Part shown: positions 48,631 to 56,677 of the stretch, piece after piece
Numbering within the stretch: the first letter of the stretch is position 1
Layout: the number at the start of each line of letters is the position of its first letter
Assembly: GCA_020636375.1 (NCBI GenBank)
Contig: JACJXZ010000009.1
Coordinates: forward strand, 1 to 64,000
Reading direction: 5' to 3'
From: Lewinellaceae bacterium
GTDB taxonomy: Bacteria > Bacteroidota > Bacteroidia > Chitinophagales > Saprospiraceae
Length of the DNA: 64,000 nucleotides
Notes under the pieces: generated by a model
Databases searched by the model: none
Seen by the model: the letters and a program-made list of their open reading frames with translations, nothing else
Told to the model about the DNA's origin: nothing
Made by a program: the position numbers and the translations under genes

Positions 48631-49530
48631 TCATAGCGCCCCGGCCACTGCCACTGCCAGCCGTTCTGCCGCCGCCGGAAACAGCCGGAACCACATCTCC
48701 GGCTCGATCAGCTCGAGTTCCATCAGAGCAAGCCGGCCGCCGTTATCCCGGATGAGGTCTACCCGGGCGTAAACAGGTTGGGGAGCACAGGCAGCAACGG
48801 CCCGTTCGGCAAAGGCGATCTCTTCGCGGGTAGGTTCGTGCCGGCGAACGGTCCCGCCGAAATCGCTTTGCACACGGAATTCTCCCGGTTTGGCCACCTT
48901 ACGCACTGCATGTGTATACTTGCCTGCAATGACCATTAGTGAAAGCTCGCCTTGCTCCACTACCTGGTGCTGGAAAGGCTGCAGCATCATATCCTCACGG
49001 GCGATCAGAGACTGGAAAGTGGCTTCGTAATCCGACAGGTTGCCGGGGTTCAGGCGGTACGTATGCCGCGCCGAGCCGGAAACGGCGGGCTTCAGGATCA
49101 TATCTGGCCAGCCGGTGGGTCGGCACAGCTCTTCCAGGGTGGTGTGGTCGCCGGTATGGATGAAAAGAACGGGGGGTATATGGATGCCTCGTCCTGCCAA
49201 ATCTTGCAGGTAATGCTTGTCCATATTCCAGCGGATCAGCTCAATGGGGTTGATCAGGCGGGTTTGGGCAGACACCTTGTCCAGCCAGGCGCTAAATTCC
49301 TCAAACCGGTGGAAGTAATCCCAGGTGGTGCGAAACAAGACGGCACGGGTACTGCTCCAGTCGACATCCGGCCGGGCCCAGTCGAAGCGGGCGGTACGCA
49401 GGCCTTTGCGGGTTAGTGCTTCCTGTACCAGAAGATCTTCCCGGATTATTTCTTGGGCGTAGCCGGAGGCTGCTGCCGGCGATGAACTTTCATAGCGGGC
49501 TTCGGTGAGCAGAATGAGGTCATAGCGCAT
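48631..49530 (-). CDS. ATP-grasp protein, RimK/DcsG-like
   Basis: A 299-residue protein with an ATP-grasp fold: an N-terminal Rossmann-like part (TARFDWARPDVDWSSTRAVLFRTTWDYFHR), the central ATP-binding lysines (ILKPAVSGSARHTYRL) and C-terminal Mg-binding residues (YARVDLIRDNGGRLALMELELIEPEMWF, with the Glu/Asn-type cluster ELELIEPE). The pattern matches the branch that includes the cycloserine-pathway ligase DcsG and many uncharacterised RimK-like ligases. It probably forms an amide or peptide bond using ATP; substrates are unknown. Cytosolic. It is followed on the minus strand by a convergent SCP2 gene and preceded by repeat-rich intergenic DNA. Confidence 0.8.
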   Translation of the reverse strand: MRYDLILLTEARYESSSPAAASGYAQEIIREDLLVQEALTRKGLRTARFDWARPDVDWSSTRAVLFRTTWDYFHRFEEFSAWLDKVSAQTRLINPIELIRWNMDKHYLQDLAGRGIHIPPVLFIHTGDHTTLEELCRPTGWPDMILKPAVSGSARHTYRLNPGNLSDYEATFQSLIAREDMMLQPFQHQVVEQGELSLMVIAGKYTHAVRKVAKPGEFRVQSDFGGTVRRHEPTREEIAFAERAVAACAPQPVYARVDLIRDNGGRLALMELELIEPEMWFRLFPAAAERLAVAVAGAL

Positions 49531-49624
49531 AGCATAAGTTGTTCGGCCCTGGTTTTCCTAACTTATCCGCTTCATAAAAATGAAGTGGTGCTATGGGGCG
49601 AAAAAATGGCGAAGTGAGAGCCTG

Positions 49625-49647
49625 TCCCGCACCCGTAGGGTCGGGAT
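49625..49647. repeat. Palindromic element TCCCG...CGGGA
   Basis: TCCCGCACCCGTAGGGTCGG plus GAT, preceded by AGCCTG, has the CCTGTCCCG-loop-CGGGA design of the accessory-region palindromes. It lies in the gap upstream of the ATP-grasp gene and downstream of ileS. Confidence 0.6.
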
Positions 49648-49682
49648 TCCAAAAGCGGTCATTTGCAGCCCAAACAGCCTGC

Positions 49683-49704
49683 CTCGTACACGCAGCGTCG
49701 GGGG
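49683..49704. repeat. CCTCGTACAC...GTCGGGG palindromic element
   Basis: CCTCGTACACGCAGCGTCGG plus GG, preceded by GCCTG, is a diverged copy of the 5482/9098 element. With 49625 it shows that the family also occurs in core intergenic DNA. Confidence 0.6.
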
Positions 49705-49762
49705 CCACCTCCAAACAAGCTCTAAGGAGCCTTAAAAACTTGTCAAGTCTGTACAGCTCTGA

Positions 49763-52700
49763 TTATTGCTTGTCCACACTGATAGCCACTTTCACCTCCC
49801 CGGGCAGTTCAATTTCCTCTCCATCGGGCACTTCTTCCACCAGCTTCAGCTCGGTAGCCAGCGTCTCCGCCTTGATGTACTCTCCGTATTTTTCAACTGC
49901 AGGCACCACAGCAGCATCTTTCTGCAGGGCTACGCGGATTTTATCCGTCACCTCGAAGTCCTTATCCTTACGGATATTCTGGATGCGGTTGACGATGTCG
50001 CGGGCCATGCCTTCGGCCTCCAGCTCTTCGTCGAGCGTGATGTCGAGCGCGACCGTGATGTCGTCGTCGCTGGCCACCTGCCAGCCCGGGATATCCTCGG
50101 CGGTGATCTCGAAGTCCTCCAGCGTCAGCTCGTAGCGGCTGCCGTTCACATCCAGAGTATACTGTTTTGCCTTTTCGATCCGGGCGATATCCTCCTGGCC
50201 AAGGTTGCCGATGGCCTGGGCGGCGGCCTTCATGTCCTTGCCCAGGCGGCGGCCCAGGGTTTTGAAGTTGGGCTTGATCTTCTTTTTGAGGATGCCGGAA
50301 GTGTCGTCTACATATTCGATATCCTTCACGTTAATCTCGGATACGATGAGGCCTTTTACCCCCTCCACCTGCTCCTGGAAGTGACTGTCGAGGATGGGCA
50401 GCAGGATTTTGTGCAAGGGCTGGCGCACGCGGATCTTCTCCTTCTTGCGGAGGGAAAGCGCCAGGGAGGAGATGCGCTGGGCGTAGTCCATGCGTTGTTC
50501 GAGATCCTTGTCGATCGCGGCCTCGTCAGCCGTTGGGAAATCGGCGAGGTGCACCGATTCGTGATCTTCCAGCCCGCTGGCCTCGTTGAGGTTGCGGTAC
50601 AGCCAGTCGGCGAAGAAGGGCGCGGTGGGGGCCATCAGCTTGGCCACGGTCACCAGGCATTCGTACAGGGTCTGGTAGGCGGCCAGCTTGTCGGCGTCCA
50701 TGGCGGCGCTCTTGCCGTTTTGCTGCTGGGAGGGTTTCCAGAAGCGGCGGCGGCAGAGGCGGACGTACCAGTTCGACAGGTTGTCGTTCACGAAGTTGTG
50801 CACCTTGCGGGCAGCCTGGGTGGGCTCGTAATCGGCATAGTCGGCGTCTACTTCCTTCACCAGGCTGTTGAGCAGGGAGATGATCCAGCGGTCGATCTCG
50901 GGGCGCCCGGCCAGGGGCACCTGCTGTTCTTTGTTGTAGAACTGGTCGATGTTGGCGTAAAGCGCAAAGAAAGAGTAGGTATTGTAGAGGGTGCCGAAGA
51001 ACTTGCGCTGCACTTCCTCCAGCCCCTTGATGTCGAACTTGAGGTTGTCCCAGGGGTTGGCGTTGCTCATCATGTACCAGCGGGTGACGTCGGCGCTGTG
51101 TTTTTCGATCACCTCGAAGGGGTCCAGCACATTGCCTTTGCTCTTGGACATTTTGTTGCCCTCGGCGTCCAGCACCAGGCCGTTGGAGACTACGTTTTTG
51201 AAGGACACGCTGTCGAACACCATCACGGCGATGGCGTGCAGGGTATAAAACCAGCCGCGGGTCTGATCGACGCCTTCGGCGATGAAGTCCGCCGGGAAGT
51301 TTTTATTGAATACCTCCTCCTTCTCAAACGGGTAGTGCCACTGAGCCGATGGCATAGAGCCGGAGTCGAACCAGACGTCGATCAGGTCCAGCTCGCGCTT
51401 CATGGGCTGTCCGGTATCGGAAACGAGCACGATCTCGTCGATGTAGGGGCGGTGCAGGTCATTCGGCACAGCCTGATCCAGCCCCAGCGCCTCGTTGGCC
51501 TTTTCGATCTCCCGGCGCAGTTCCTCCACCGAGCCGACGCACTGTTCCTCCCGCTGGTCTTCGCTGCGCCAGATGGGCAGGGGCGTACCCCAGTAGCGGG
51601 AGCGAGAGAGGTTCCAGTCCTGCAGGTTTTCCAGCCACTTGCCGAAACGCCCTTCGCCGGTGGATTTGGGCTTCCAGTTGATGGTCTGGTTCAGTTCGAA
51701 CATGCGCTCTTTAACGGCGGTGGTTTTGATGAACCAGCTGTCCAGCGGGTAGTACAGCACCGGCTTATCCGTACGCCAGCAGTGGGGATAGGAGTGGACG
51801 TATTTTTCGGAGAGGAACAGCTTGTCCTCTTCTTTCAGCTTGATGACGATGTCGACGTCCACCGGGCGCTCTTCCTCCTGCCCGTAGTCCTTGACGTAGC
51901 GCCCGGCGAAGTCCGTTACTTCTTTCACGAAGCGGCCCTGTTTGTCGACCAGCGGCATGGGGTTGCCCAGCTCGTCCTTCACTGTCAGCGGCGGGATGTC
52001 GTATTCCTTCGCTATTTTGAAGTCGTCGGCGCCGAAGGTGGGCGCGATGTGTACGATGCCGGTGCCGTCTTCCGTGCTGACGAAGTCCCCCAGCAGCACG
52101 CGGAAGGCCGGCTTATCGGGCTGCACGTAAGGCATCAGCTGTTCATATTCCATGCCTTCCAGTTCGGCCCCTTTCATTTCTGCGACGACCTCCAGGTAGG
52201 GGATAGGCTTGTTGCCGGCCTTGACTTCCTCCGGCTTGAGGCCCGGGGCAGGTTCGGTAAAATAGGCCCCCATGCGGTCTTTGGCCAGGATGACGTCGGT
52301 GGGCGCTCCGGTATACCGGTTGTAGCAGCGCACCTTGACGTAGGTAATATTCTTGCCTACCGCCAGGGCAGTGTTGGACGGCAGGGTCCAGGGCGTGGTC
52401 GTCCAGGCCAGGAAGTATTCGTTTTCCTTTCCTTTGACCCTGAACTGCGCTACGGCCGACGTATCCGTGATGTCCCGGTAGGCGCCGGGCAGGTTCAGCT
52501 CGTGGCTGCTCAGGCCGGTGCCGGCGGCCGGCGAGTAGGGCTGTATGGTGTATCCCTTGTACATCAGGCCCTTGTCGTAGAGCTGTTTCAGCAGCCACCA
52601 GACGGACTCGATGTAGTCGTTTTCGAAAGTGATGTAGGGGTCGTGCAGGTCGACCCAGTAGCCCATCTTGCGGGTGATGTCGTCCCACATATCTTTATAG

Positions 52701-53074
52701 CGCATGACCGTTTCGCGGCAGCGGCGGTTGTATTCGTCGACCGAGATGGTTTTGCCGATGTCCTCCTTGGTGATGCCCAGTTCTTTTTCCACGTTGAGCT
52801 CGATGGGCAGGCCGTGGGTGTCCCACCCGCCTTTGCGCTCCACGCGTTTGCCCTTCATGCTGTGGTAGCGGCAGAAGAGGTCCTTCACCGTCCGCGCCAT
52901 CACGTGGTGGATGCCCGGCTTGCCGTTGGCCGAGGGCGGCCCTTCGTAGAAGACGTAGCGGTTGTCTTCGGGGCGTTGGTCTACGCTTTTTTCGAAAATC
53001 CGGTTGGTTTCCCAGAATTCGAGGACTTCTTTGTCGATTTGGGGGAGGTTGAGGCCTTTATATTCTTTATACAT
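49763..53074 (-). CDS. ileS: Isoleucyl-tRNA synthetase
   Basis: A 1,103-residue class I aminoacyl-tRNA synthetase. The N-terminal catalytic core has the HIGH-equivalent in GPPSANGKPGIHHVMART and the KMSKS motif in EGNKMSKSKGNVLDP, with an editing (CP1) domain between (SHELNLPGAYRDITDTSAVA and EDGTGIVHIAPTFGADD). A long C-terminal anticodon-binding region follows. It charges tRNA-Ile in the cytosol. This is the longer, eukaryote-like type (IleS2-like) common in Bacteroidota, which is generally less sensitive to mupirocin. That property is inferred from the type. Both flanks are intergenic and repeat-bearing, so it is probably monocistronic. Confidence 0.95.
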   Translation of the reverse strand: MYKEYKGLNLPQIDKEVLEFWETNRIFEKSVDQRPEDNRYVFYEGPPSANGKPGIHHVMARTVKDLFCRYHSMKGKRVERKGGWDTHGLPIELNVEKELGITKEDIGKTISVDEYNRRCRETVMRYKDMWDDITRKMGYWVDLHDPYITFENDYIESVWWLLKQLYDKGLMYKGYTIQPYSPAAGTGLSSHELNLPGAYRDITDTSAVAQFRVKGKENEYFLAWTTTPWTLPSNTALAVGKNITYVKVRCYNRYTGAPTDVILAKDRMGAYFTEPAPGLKPEEVKAGNKPIPYLEVVAEMKGAELEGMEYEQLMPYVQPDKPAFRVLLGDFVSTEDGTGIVHIAPTFGADDFKIAKEYDIPPLTVKDELGNPMPLVDKQGRFVKEVTDFAGRYVKDYGQEEERPVDVDIVIKLKEEDKLFLSEKYVHSYPHCWRTDKPVLYYPLDSWFIKTTAVKERMFELNQTINWKPKSTGEGRFGKWLENLQDWNLSRSRYWGTPLPIWRSEDQREEQCVGSVEELRREIEKANEALGLDQAVPNDLHRPYIDEIVLVSDTGQPMKRELDLIDVWFDSGSMPSAQWHYPFEKEEVFNKNFPADFIAEGVDQTRGWFYTLHAIAVMVFDSVSFKNVVSNGLVLDAEGNKMSKSKGNVLDPFEVIEKHSADVTRWYMMSNANPWDNLKFDIKGLEEVQRKFFGTLYNTYSFFALYANIDQFYNKEQQVPLAGRPEIDRWIISLLNSLVKEVDADYADYEPTQAARKVHNFVNDNLSNWYVRLCRRRFWKPSQQQNGKSAAMDADKLAAYQTLYECLVTVAKLMAPTAPFFADWLYRNLNEASGLEDHESVHLADFPTADEAAIDKDLEQRMDYAQRISSLALSLRKKEKIRVRQPLHKILLPILDSHFQEQVEGVKGLIVSEINVKDIEYVDDTSGILKKKIKPNFKTLGRRLGKDMKAAAQAIGNLGQEDIARIEKAKQYTLDVNGSRYELTLEDFEITAEDIPGWQVASDDDITVALDITLDEELEAEGMARDIVNRIQNIRKDKDFEVTDKIRVALQKDAAVVPAVEKYGEYIKAETLATELKLVEEVPDGEEIELPGEVKVAISVDKQ

Positions 53075-53145
53075 TGCTATATTCTTTTTTTATGGTATTT
53101 GATGGCTTTTTAGCCTGCAAAGGTAATGTTCGCTGGCGATTTTCC

Positions 53146-53367
53146 CTATTCACCTTCAATTTTGCCGAACTCCTCGGAAATATCTTTCTGCATTTGCACG
53201 GCATCTTCATCAGGAAGAGAACCTGCAAATGCCAGAACCTCTTCGATGTTCCCTTCCTCCGGCCTGATGTTCTTCTTAATGAGGTGAACGAATTCGAAAA
53301 TCTGGTATAACAACCTGGAACTCTCAATTTCCGCCAGGTCCAGCAAGATTCTTTCTTTAATAGTCAT
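53146..53367 (-). CDS. Small antitoxin-like protein
   Basis: A 73-residue acidic protein, MTIKERILLDLAEIESSRLL..., with a predicted helix (SRLLYQIFEFVHLIKKN), a loop RPEEGNIEEVLAFAGSLPDEDA and a final helix EDAVQMQKDISEEFGKIEGE. The 'L..LAGSLPDEDA..M...I.EEF' ending resembles small antitoxin proteins of type II modules (DUF2281/VapB-like). No toxin gene remains: only 71 bp separate its stop from ileS. The expected partner would overlap the 3' end. It may be an orphan. The reading frame extends upstream to 53415, but ATG 53367 fits the short N-terminus better. A terminator hairpin lies 34 bp upstream. Confidence 0.55.
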   Translation of the reverse strand: MTIKERILLDLAEIESSRLLYQIFEFVHLIKKNIRPEEGNIEEVLAFAGSLPDEDAVQMQKDISEEFGKIEGE

Positions 53368-53400
53368 ATCCTGATTTTTAGGAATAATAATACACAAACA

Positions 53401-53437
53401 AAAAAGCTCTGGCAAACTTAGTCTGCCAGAGCTTTTT
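53401..53437. terminator. Bidirectional intrinsic terminator
   Basis: AAAAAGCTCTGGCA (53401-53414) and TGCCAGAGCTTTTT (53424-53437) form a 14-bp perfect stem with a 9-nt loop. A and T runs at both ends let it work on either strand. It insulates the antitoxin-like gene on the minus strand. Confidence 0.8.
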
Positions 53438-53747
53438 CGGTACGTACAACTATCGGCACATCAGCCCAGCAGACCGCTGTTGGGAATGATAATGCTGATA
53501 ATTATATATTGGTGCGCTTGATGCATGTTTTCAGAATGTTTTGCAAAAATAGGGCAAATCTGGGGGAATATCAAGAGTATACGTTGTAATTGCGCATTTG
53601 TTCCGGCTTTACTTGTATCTTACATTTATACTCAACGGGCCGCCCCGTCTAAGGTTGGACAGCAGAAAGGGGAAAGCCGAGCGGAGTCGAGGCCGAGCGT
53701 GTACAGGAGGCGTGGAGTGTCCAAACATAGACGGGTAGCCCTCAACA

Positions 53748-53783
53748 GCAATAGGTTTCCCGCTGGGCGGGAAAACCTATTGC
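53748..53783. repeat. Inverted-repeat element (GCAATAGGTTT family), copy 2
   Basis: GCAATAGGTTTCCCGCTGGG followed by CGGGAAAACCTATTGC is a compact hairpin. The preceding CTCAACA and both outer arms match the element at 10499-10588. Confidence 0.65.
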
Positions 53784-53814
53784 AACCAAGTTTATACAGC
53801 CATTTGAGTTCACT

Positions 53815-54531
53815 ATGCCAAAGGATTACAAACTGGACAGGACGGCGTTCAAACGGCAAACCGCCGAAGAAGCGGATGATCAGCTGGCTTATTGGTTGAG
53901 CCATCCTCCGCAGGAGCGGCTCCGGGCGGCGGCCCGCCTGAACGCCATCGCCTGGAATTACCCTCCGGACAGGCCGCCAAAATTGCAAAAGGATGTTTTT
54001 AAAGCGAGAAGGCGCATGAGAAATGAGGTTTTTTATCAGGATTTCCTGGAATTCATCCAGGCGCTGAATAATCATGAAGTGGAGTACCTCCTGGTCGGTG
54101 GTTATGCGGTGATCCTGCATGGTTATGCCCGCACTACCGGGAATATGAATATCTGGGTCAATCCTTCCGAAAAAAACTACAAAAAACTTGTACTGGCATT
54201 CCGGGAATTCGGCATGCCGGTATTCGACATGACGGAGGAGAACTTCCTGGATGCCTCCATGTTTGACGTTTTTACATTTGGGACTTCTCCTGTCAGCATT
54301 GACATCATGACCCGGGTGAAAGGCCTTGCTTTCGGGGAAGCTTTCCCGAAAGCGAAATCGGTGGAGCTGGACGAAGGGCTGTCCGTCCGGTTAATTGCCC
54401 TTGAAGATTTGCTGAAAGCCAAGCGAGCCTCCGGCCGCGCCAGGGACTTCGACGACATCCGTCACCTAAAAATAGCTCATGAAATTCATCGCCCTGCTCA
54501 GCCTGCTCGCCTTCTTCTGGGTCTTCTATAA
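53815..54531 (+). CDS. Nucleotidyltransferase-fold protein with altered catalytic site, N-terminal fusion
   Basis: A 238-residue protein made of two parts. Residues 1-65 (MPKDYKLDRTAFKRQTAEEA ... RLNAIAWNYPPDRP) resemble a small protein that, in my recollection, is usually a separate gene just upstream of the nucleotidyltransferase in related genomes. Residues about 68-235 are a nucleotidyltransferase fold of the MNT/AbiEii type (LNNHEVEYLLVGGYAVILHG). The catalytic motif GG-x(n)-GDxD should have two Asp; here it reads TTGNMNIWV, with Asn110 and Asn112. The third acid, Asp163 (VSIDIMT), is kept. Loss of both metal ligands predicts no nucleotidyl transfer. It may act as a binding or antitoxin-like protein, or be decaying. 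The next gene overlaps its 3' end in another frame. Confidence 0.75.
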   Translation: MPKDYKLDRTAFKRQTAEEADDQLAYWLSHPPQERLRAAARLNAIAWNYPPDRPPKLQKDVFKARRRMRNEVFYQDFLEFIQALNNHEVEYLLVGGYAVILHGYARTTGNMNIWVNPSEKNYKKLVLAFREFGMPVFDMTEENFLDASMFDVFTFGTSPVSIDIMTRVKGLAFGEAFPKAKSVELDEGLSVRLIALEDLLKAKRASGRARDFDDIRHLKIAHEIHRPAQPARLLLGLL

Positions 54532-54649
54532 TATATGGTATGAAGACCAGGAACGCAGCATCCCCGGCAAACTGCTGTGGACAGTGGCCGCCTTGTTTTT
54601 CAGCATCCCTACAGCACTGGTTTATTTTTTTTCTAAAAGAAGGGGATAG
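54479..54649 (+). CDS. Small two-helix membrane protein
   Basis: A 56-residue protein, MKFIALLSLLAFFWVFYNIW..., with two hydrophobic helices (residues about 2-20 and 33-52) joined by the charged loop YEDQERSIPGK. It ends SKRRG. It starts within the last 53 bp of the nucleotidyltransferase-like gene, in another frame. Its sequence is coherent, unlike the tail of that gene, so the nucleotidyltransferase frame may originally have ended near 54480. The function is unknown. A TTGACAAGTTT inverted repeat follows. Confidence 0.5.
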   Translation: MKFIALLSLLAFFWVFYNIWYEDQERSIPGKLLWTVAALFFSIPTALVYFFSKRRG

Positions 54650-54661
54650 CGCTTCTGTATC

Positions 54662-54711
54662 AGACTTGACAAGTTTTCAGCCGGGAACCACCCGGCAAAT
54701 TTGTCAAGTCT
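54662..54711. repeat. TTGACAAGTTT inverted-repeat element, copy 2
   Basis: Arms AGACTTGACAAGTTT and AAATTTGTCAAGTCT enclose an inner hairpin GCCGGG/CCCGGC. The element ends 14 bp before the ABC transporter start. TATCTTTG (54713-54720), a possible promoter -7 box, follows it directly. Confidence 0.7.
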
Positions 54712-54724
54712 ATATCTTTGCAGC

Positions 54725-55354
54725 ATGTTAGAAACACACAGCCTGGAATATTCCTACGACAAAAAGACGAAGCTCGCCTTCCCCGACATCCGCTGCCGGG
54801 AAGGCGAACACTGGCTGCTGCTCGGGCAGTCGGGCAGCGGCAAGACCACCTTGCTCCACCTGCTGGGCGGCCTGCTTTCCCCGCAGAAGGGCACGGTAAA
54901 AGTGGCCGGCACGGAACTCAACAAGCTGTCCGCTTCGGCCACTGACCGCTTCCGGGGGCAGAAGATCGGCATCATCTTCCAGACGGCCCACTTCGTGCGG
55001 GCGCTCACCCTGGAGGAAAACCTCATCCTGGCGCAGCAGCTGGCGGGCCTGCGCCCGGGCCGGCAGCGCATCGACGAACTGCTGGAGCGCCTCAGCCTGG
55101 GGCACAAGCGGCATTCGAAACCCGACAAGCTCAGCGTGGGCGAACAACAACGCGCTTCCATCGCCCGCGCCATCGTCAACCGCCCGGCCATCATCCTGGC
55201 AGACGAACCGACCTCGGCCCTGGATGATGCCAACTGCGATAAGGTGGCCCGCCTGCTGGAGGAGCAGGCCAGCGCCGTGGGGGCCACCCTGCTGGTCGTC
55301 ACCCACGATGGCCGCCTGAAGGAAAAATTCCCTAACCAGATCGAACTATCCTAG
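54725..55354 (+). CDS. ABC transporter ATP-binding protein (LolD/MacB type)
   Basis: A 209-residue ATPase. Walker A GQSGSGKTT (34-42), Q-loop FQTAHF, signature LSVGEQQR (about 136-143), Walker B IILADEPTS and switch His in VVTHDG are all present. Size and sequence fit the MacB/LolD subfamily, which powers mechanotransmission permeases rather than classic import. Its stop abuts the ATG of a cognate permease (TAGATG), so the pair is one operon. The start is ATG 54725; a GTG 24 bp upstream is less likely. Confidence 0.92.
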   Translation: MLETHSLEYSYDKKTKLAFPDIRCREGEHWLLLGQSGSGKTTLLHLLGGLLSPQKGTVKVAGTELNKLSASATDRFRGQKIGIIFQTAHFVRALTLEENLILAQQLAGLRPGRQRIDELLERLSLGHKRHSKPDKLSVGEQQRASIARAIVNRPAIILADEPTSALDDANCDKVARLLEEQASAVGATLLVVTHDGRLKEKFPNQIELS

Positions 55355-56677
55355 ATGAACCTACTTAACCTGAGCTGGAAAAACCTTATCAACAAGCCCC
55401 TGACCATGCTGCTGAGCCTGGTGCTATTCGCCCTGGGCGTGGGGCTGATCGCCTTGCTCTTTCTGCTCAACCAGCAATTGCAGGACAAGTTCGAGAAAAA
55501 CCTGGCCGGCGTCGACCTGGTGGTGGGCGCCAAGGGCAGCCCCCTGCAGCTGATCCTCAGCAGCATGTACCACATCGACGCGCCGACGGGCAATATCTCC
55601 ATCCGGGAAGCCACGCCCTTCCTGCGCCCCGGCCACCCGCTGATCAAAACGGCCGTGCCCCTTTCTCTGGGCGACAGCCACAAGGGATACCGCATCGTCG
55701 GCACTACGCCGGACATACTGGCCCTTTACGGGGCGGAACCCGGGGAAGGCCGGGTGTGGAACGCCCCCCTGGAAACCACCGTCGGCGCTGCCGTGGCGGA
55801 GGACCTGGGCCTGAAGGTCGGCGACTCCTTCCAGAGTTCCCACGGGTTTGTCCAGGACGACAACCTGATCCACGACGATGCCGGCGCTTTCCGGGTGGTA
55901 GGCATACTGCAACCCACCGGCTCGGTCATCGACCAGCTGATCCTCACCAGCAACCAGAGCGTCTGGGCCGTGCATGAGCACGGCGGAGAAGAACACGAAG
56001 CGGAAGCGGGGCAGGAGGGGGAAGGACATCAGCACCAGGAGGAGGACGACGGCCATGAACACGAGGAAGGATCCGGCCAGGCACACGAAGCCACCTACTC
56101 CCTGGAGCGCCCCCTGCTCGACTATCCCGACAAAGACATTACTTCCATCCTCATCATCTTCAAGGGGCGCAACTACCAGGCACTCAATATGCAGCGCGGC
56201 ATCAACGAGAATACGGACATGCAGGCCGCCACCCCCGCCATTGAGATCAACCGCCTCTACGCCCTGTTGGGCGCCGGCACCAAAGCCCTGCGCTGGCTGG
56301 CCATCATCATCGTCGTGGTTTCCGGGCTGAGCATTTTCATCTCGCTTTACAGCTCCCTGCGCGACCGCCGCTACGAGCTGGCCCTCATGCGGGTGATGGG
56401 GGCCTCGCCGGCCCGGTTGTTCGTGCTGATCATTCTGGAAGGGTTGTTGCTGGCGGCACTGGGTTACGCGCTGGGCATCGCCCTGAGCCACGCCGGCATG
56501 GAGATACTGGCCGGGCAGATGAAGGAATCATACCGCTATACTTTCTCGGGCGCTGTGTTTTTGAAGGAAGAGATTTATCTGCTGGCGGGAGCGCTGGCCA
56601 TCGGTTTCCTGGCCGCCATTTTGCCGGCTATCCAGGCCGGGCGGACGGATATTTCGACGACGCTGGCGGAGGGGTAA
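55355..56677 (+). CDS. ABC transporter permease with His-rich loop (FtsX/MacB type)
   Basis: A 440-residue inner-membrane protein. One N-terminal helix (TMLLSLVLFALGVGLIALLFL) is followed by a large periplasmic MacB-PCD-like domain and three C-terminal helices (LAIIIVVVSGLSIFISL, LFVLIILEGLLLAALGYALG, AGALAIGFLAAILPAIQAG), the usual topology of type VII exporters. The periplasmic domain has a metal-binding-like insert at residues about 207-247, with GEEHEAEAGQEGEGHQHQEE followed by DDGHEHEEG. It may bind zinc or another metal, or sense it. The cargo is unknown. It is partnered with the ATPase directly upstream. Confidence 0.88.
   Translation: MNLLNLSWKNLINKPLTMLLSLVLFALGVGLIALLFLLNQQLQDKFEKNLAGVDLVVGAKGSPLQLILSSMYHIDAPTGNISIREATPFLRPGHPLIKTAVPLSLGDSHKGYRIVGTTPDILALYGAEPGEGRVWNAPLETTVGAAVAEDLGLKVGDSFQSSHGFVQDDNLIHDDAGAFRVVGILQPTGSVIDQLILTSNQSVWAVHEHGGEEHEAEAGQEGEGHQHQEEDDGHEHEEGSGQAHEATYSLERPLLDYPDKDITSILIIFKGRNYQALNMQRGINENTDMQAATPAIEINRLYALLGAGTKALRWLAIIIVVVSGLSIFISLYSSLRDRRYELALMRVMGASPARLFVLIILEGLLLAALGYALGIALSHAGMEILAGQMKESYRYTFSGAVFLKEEIYLLAGALAIGFLAAILPAIQAGRTDISTTLAEG

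Larger units (their letters stand above)
53368..53814. other. Intergenic region, 447 bp
   Basis: No gene is supported. It contains a bidirectional terminator (53401-53437), a GCCGAGCGGAGTCGAGGCC repeat fragment (53676-53694) and the second GCAATAGGTTT inverted-repeat element (53748-53783) just before the nucleotidyltransferase gene. Confidence 0.55.

Noticed and set aside
49766..53113. A 1,115-codon open frame on the plus strand
   Set aside because: It is the antisense shadow of ileS. Its translation is low-complexity (Val/Gly/His/Leu-rich) with no family motif, a common effect of high-GC codon use.
54327..54360. TTTCGGGGAAGCTTTCCCGAAA as another palindromic insertion
   Set aside because: The residues it encodes (AFGEAFPKAK) fit the expected nucleotidyltransferase sequence, so it appears native to the gene.
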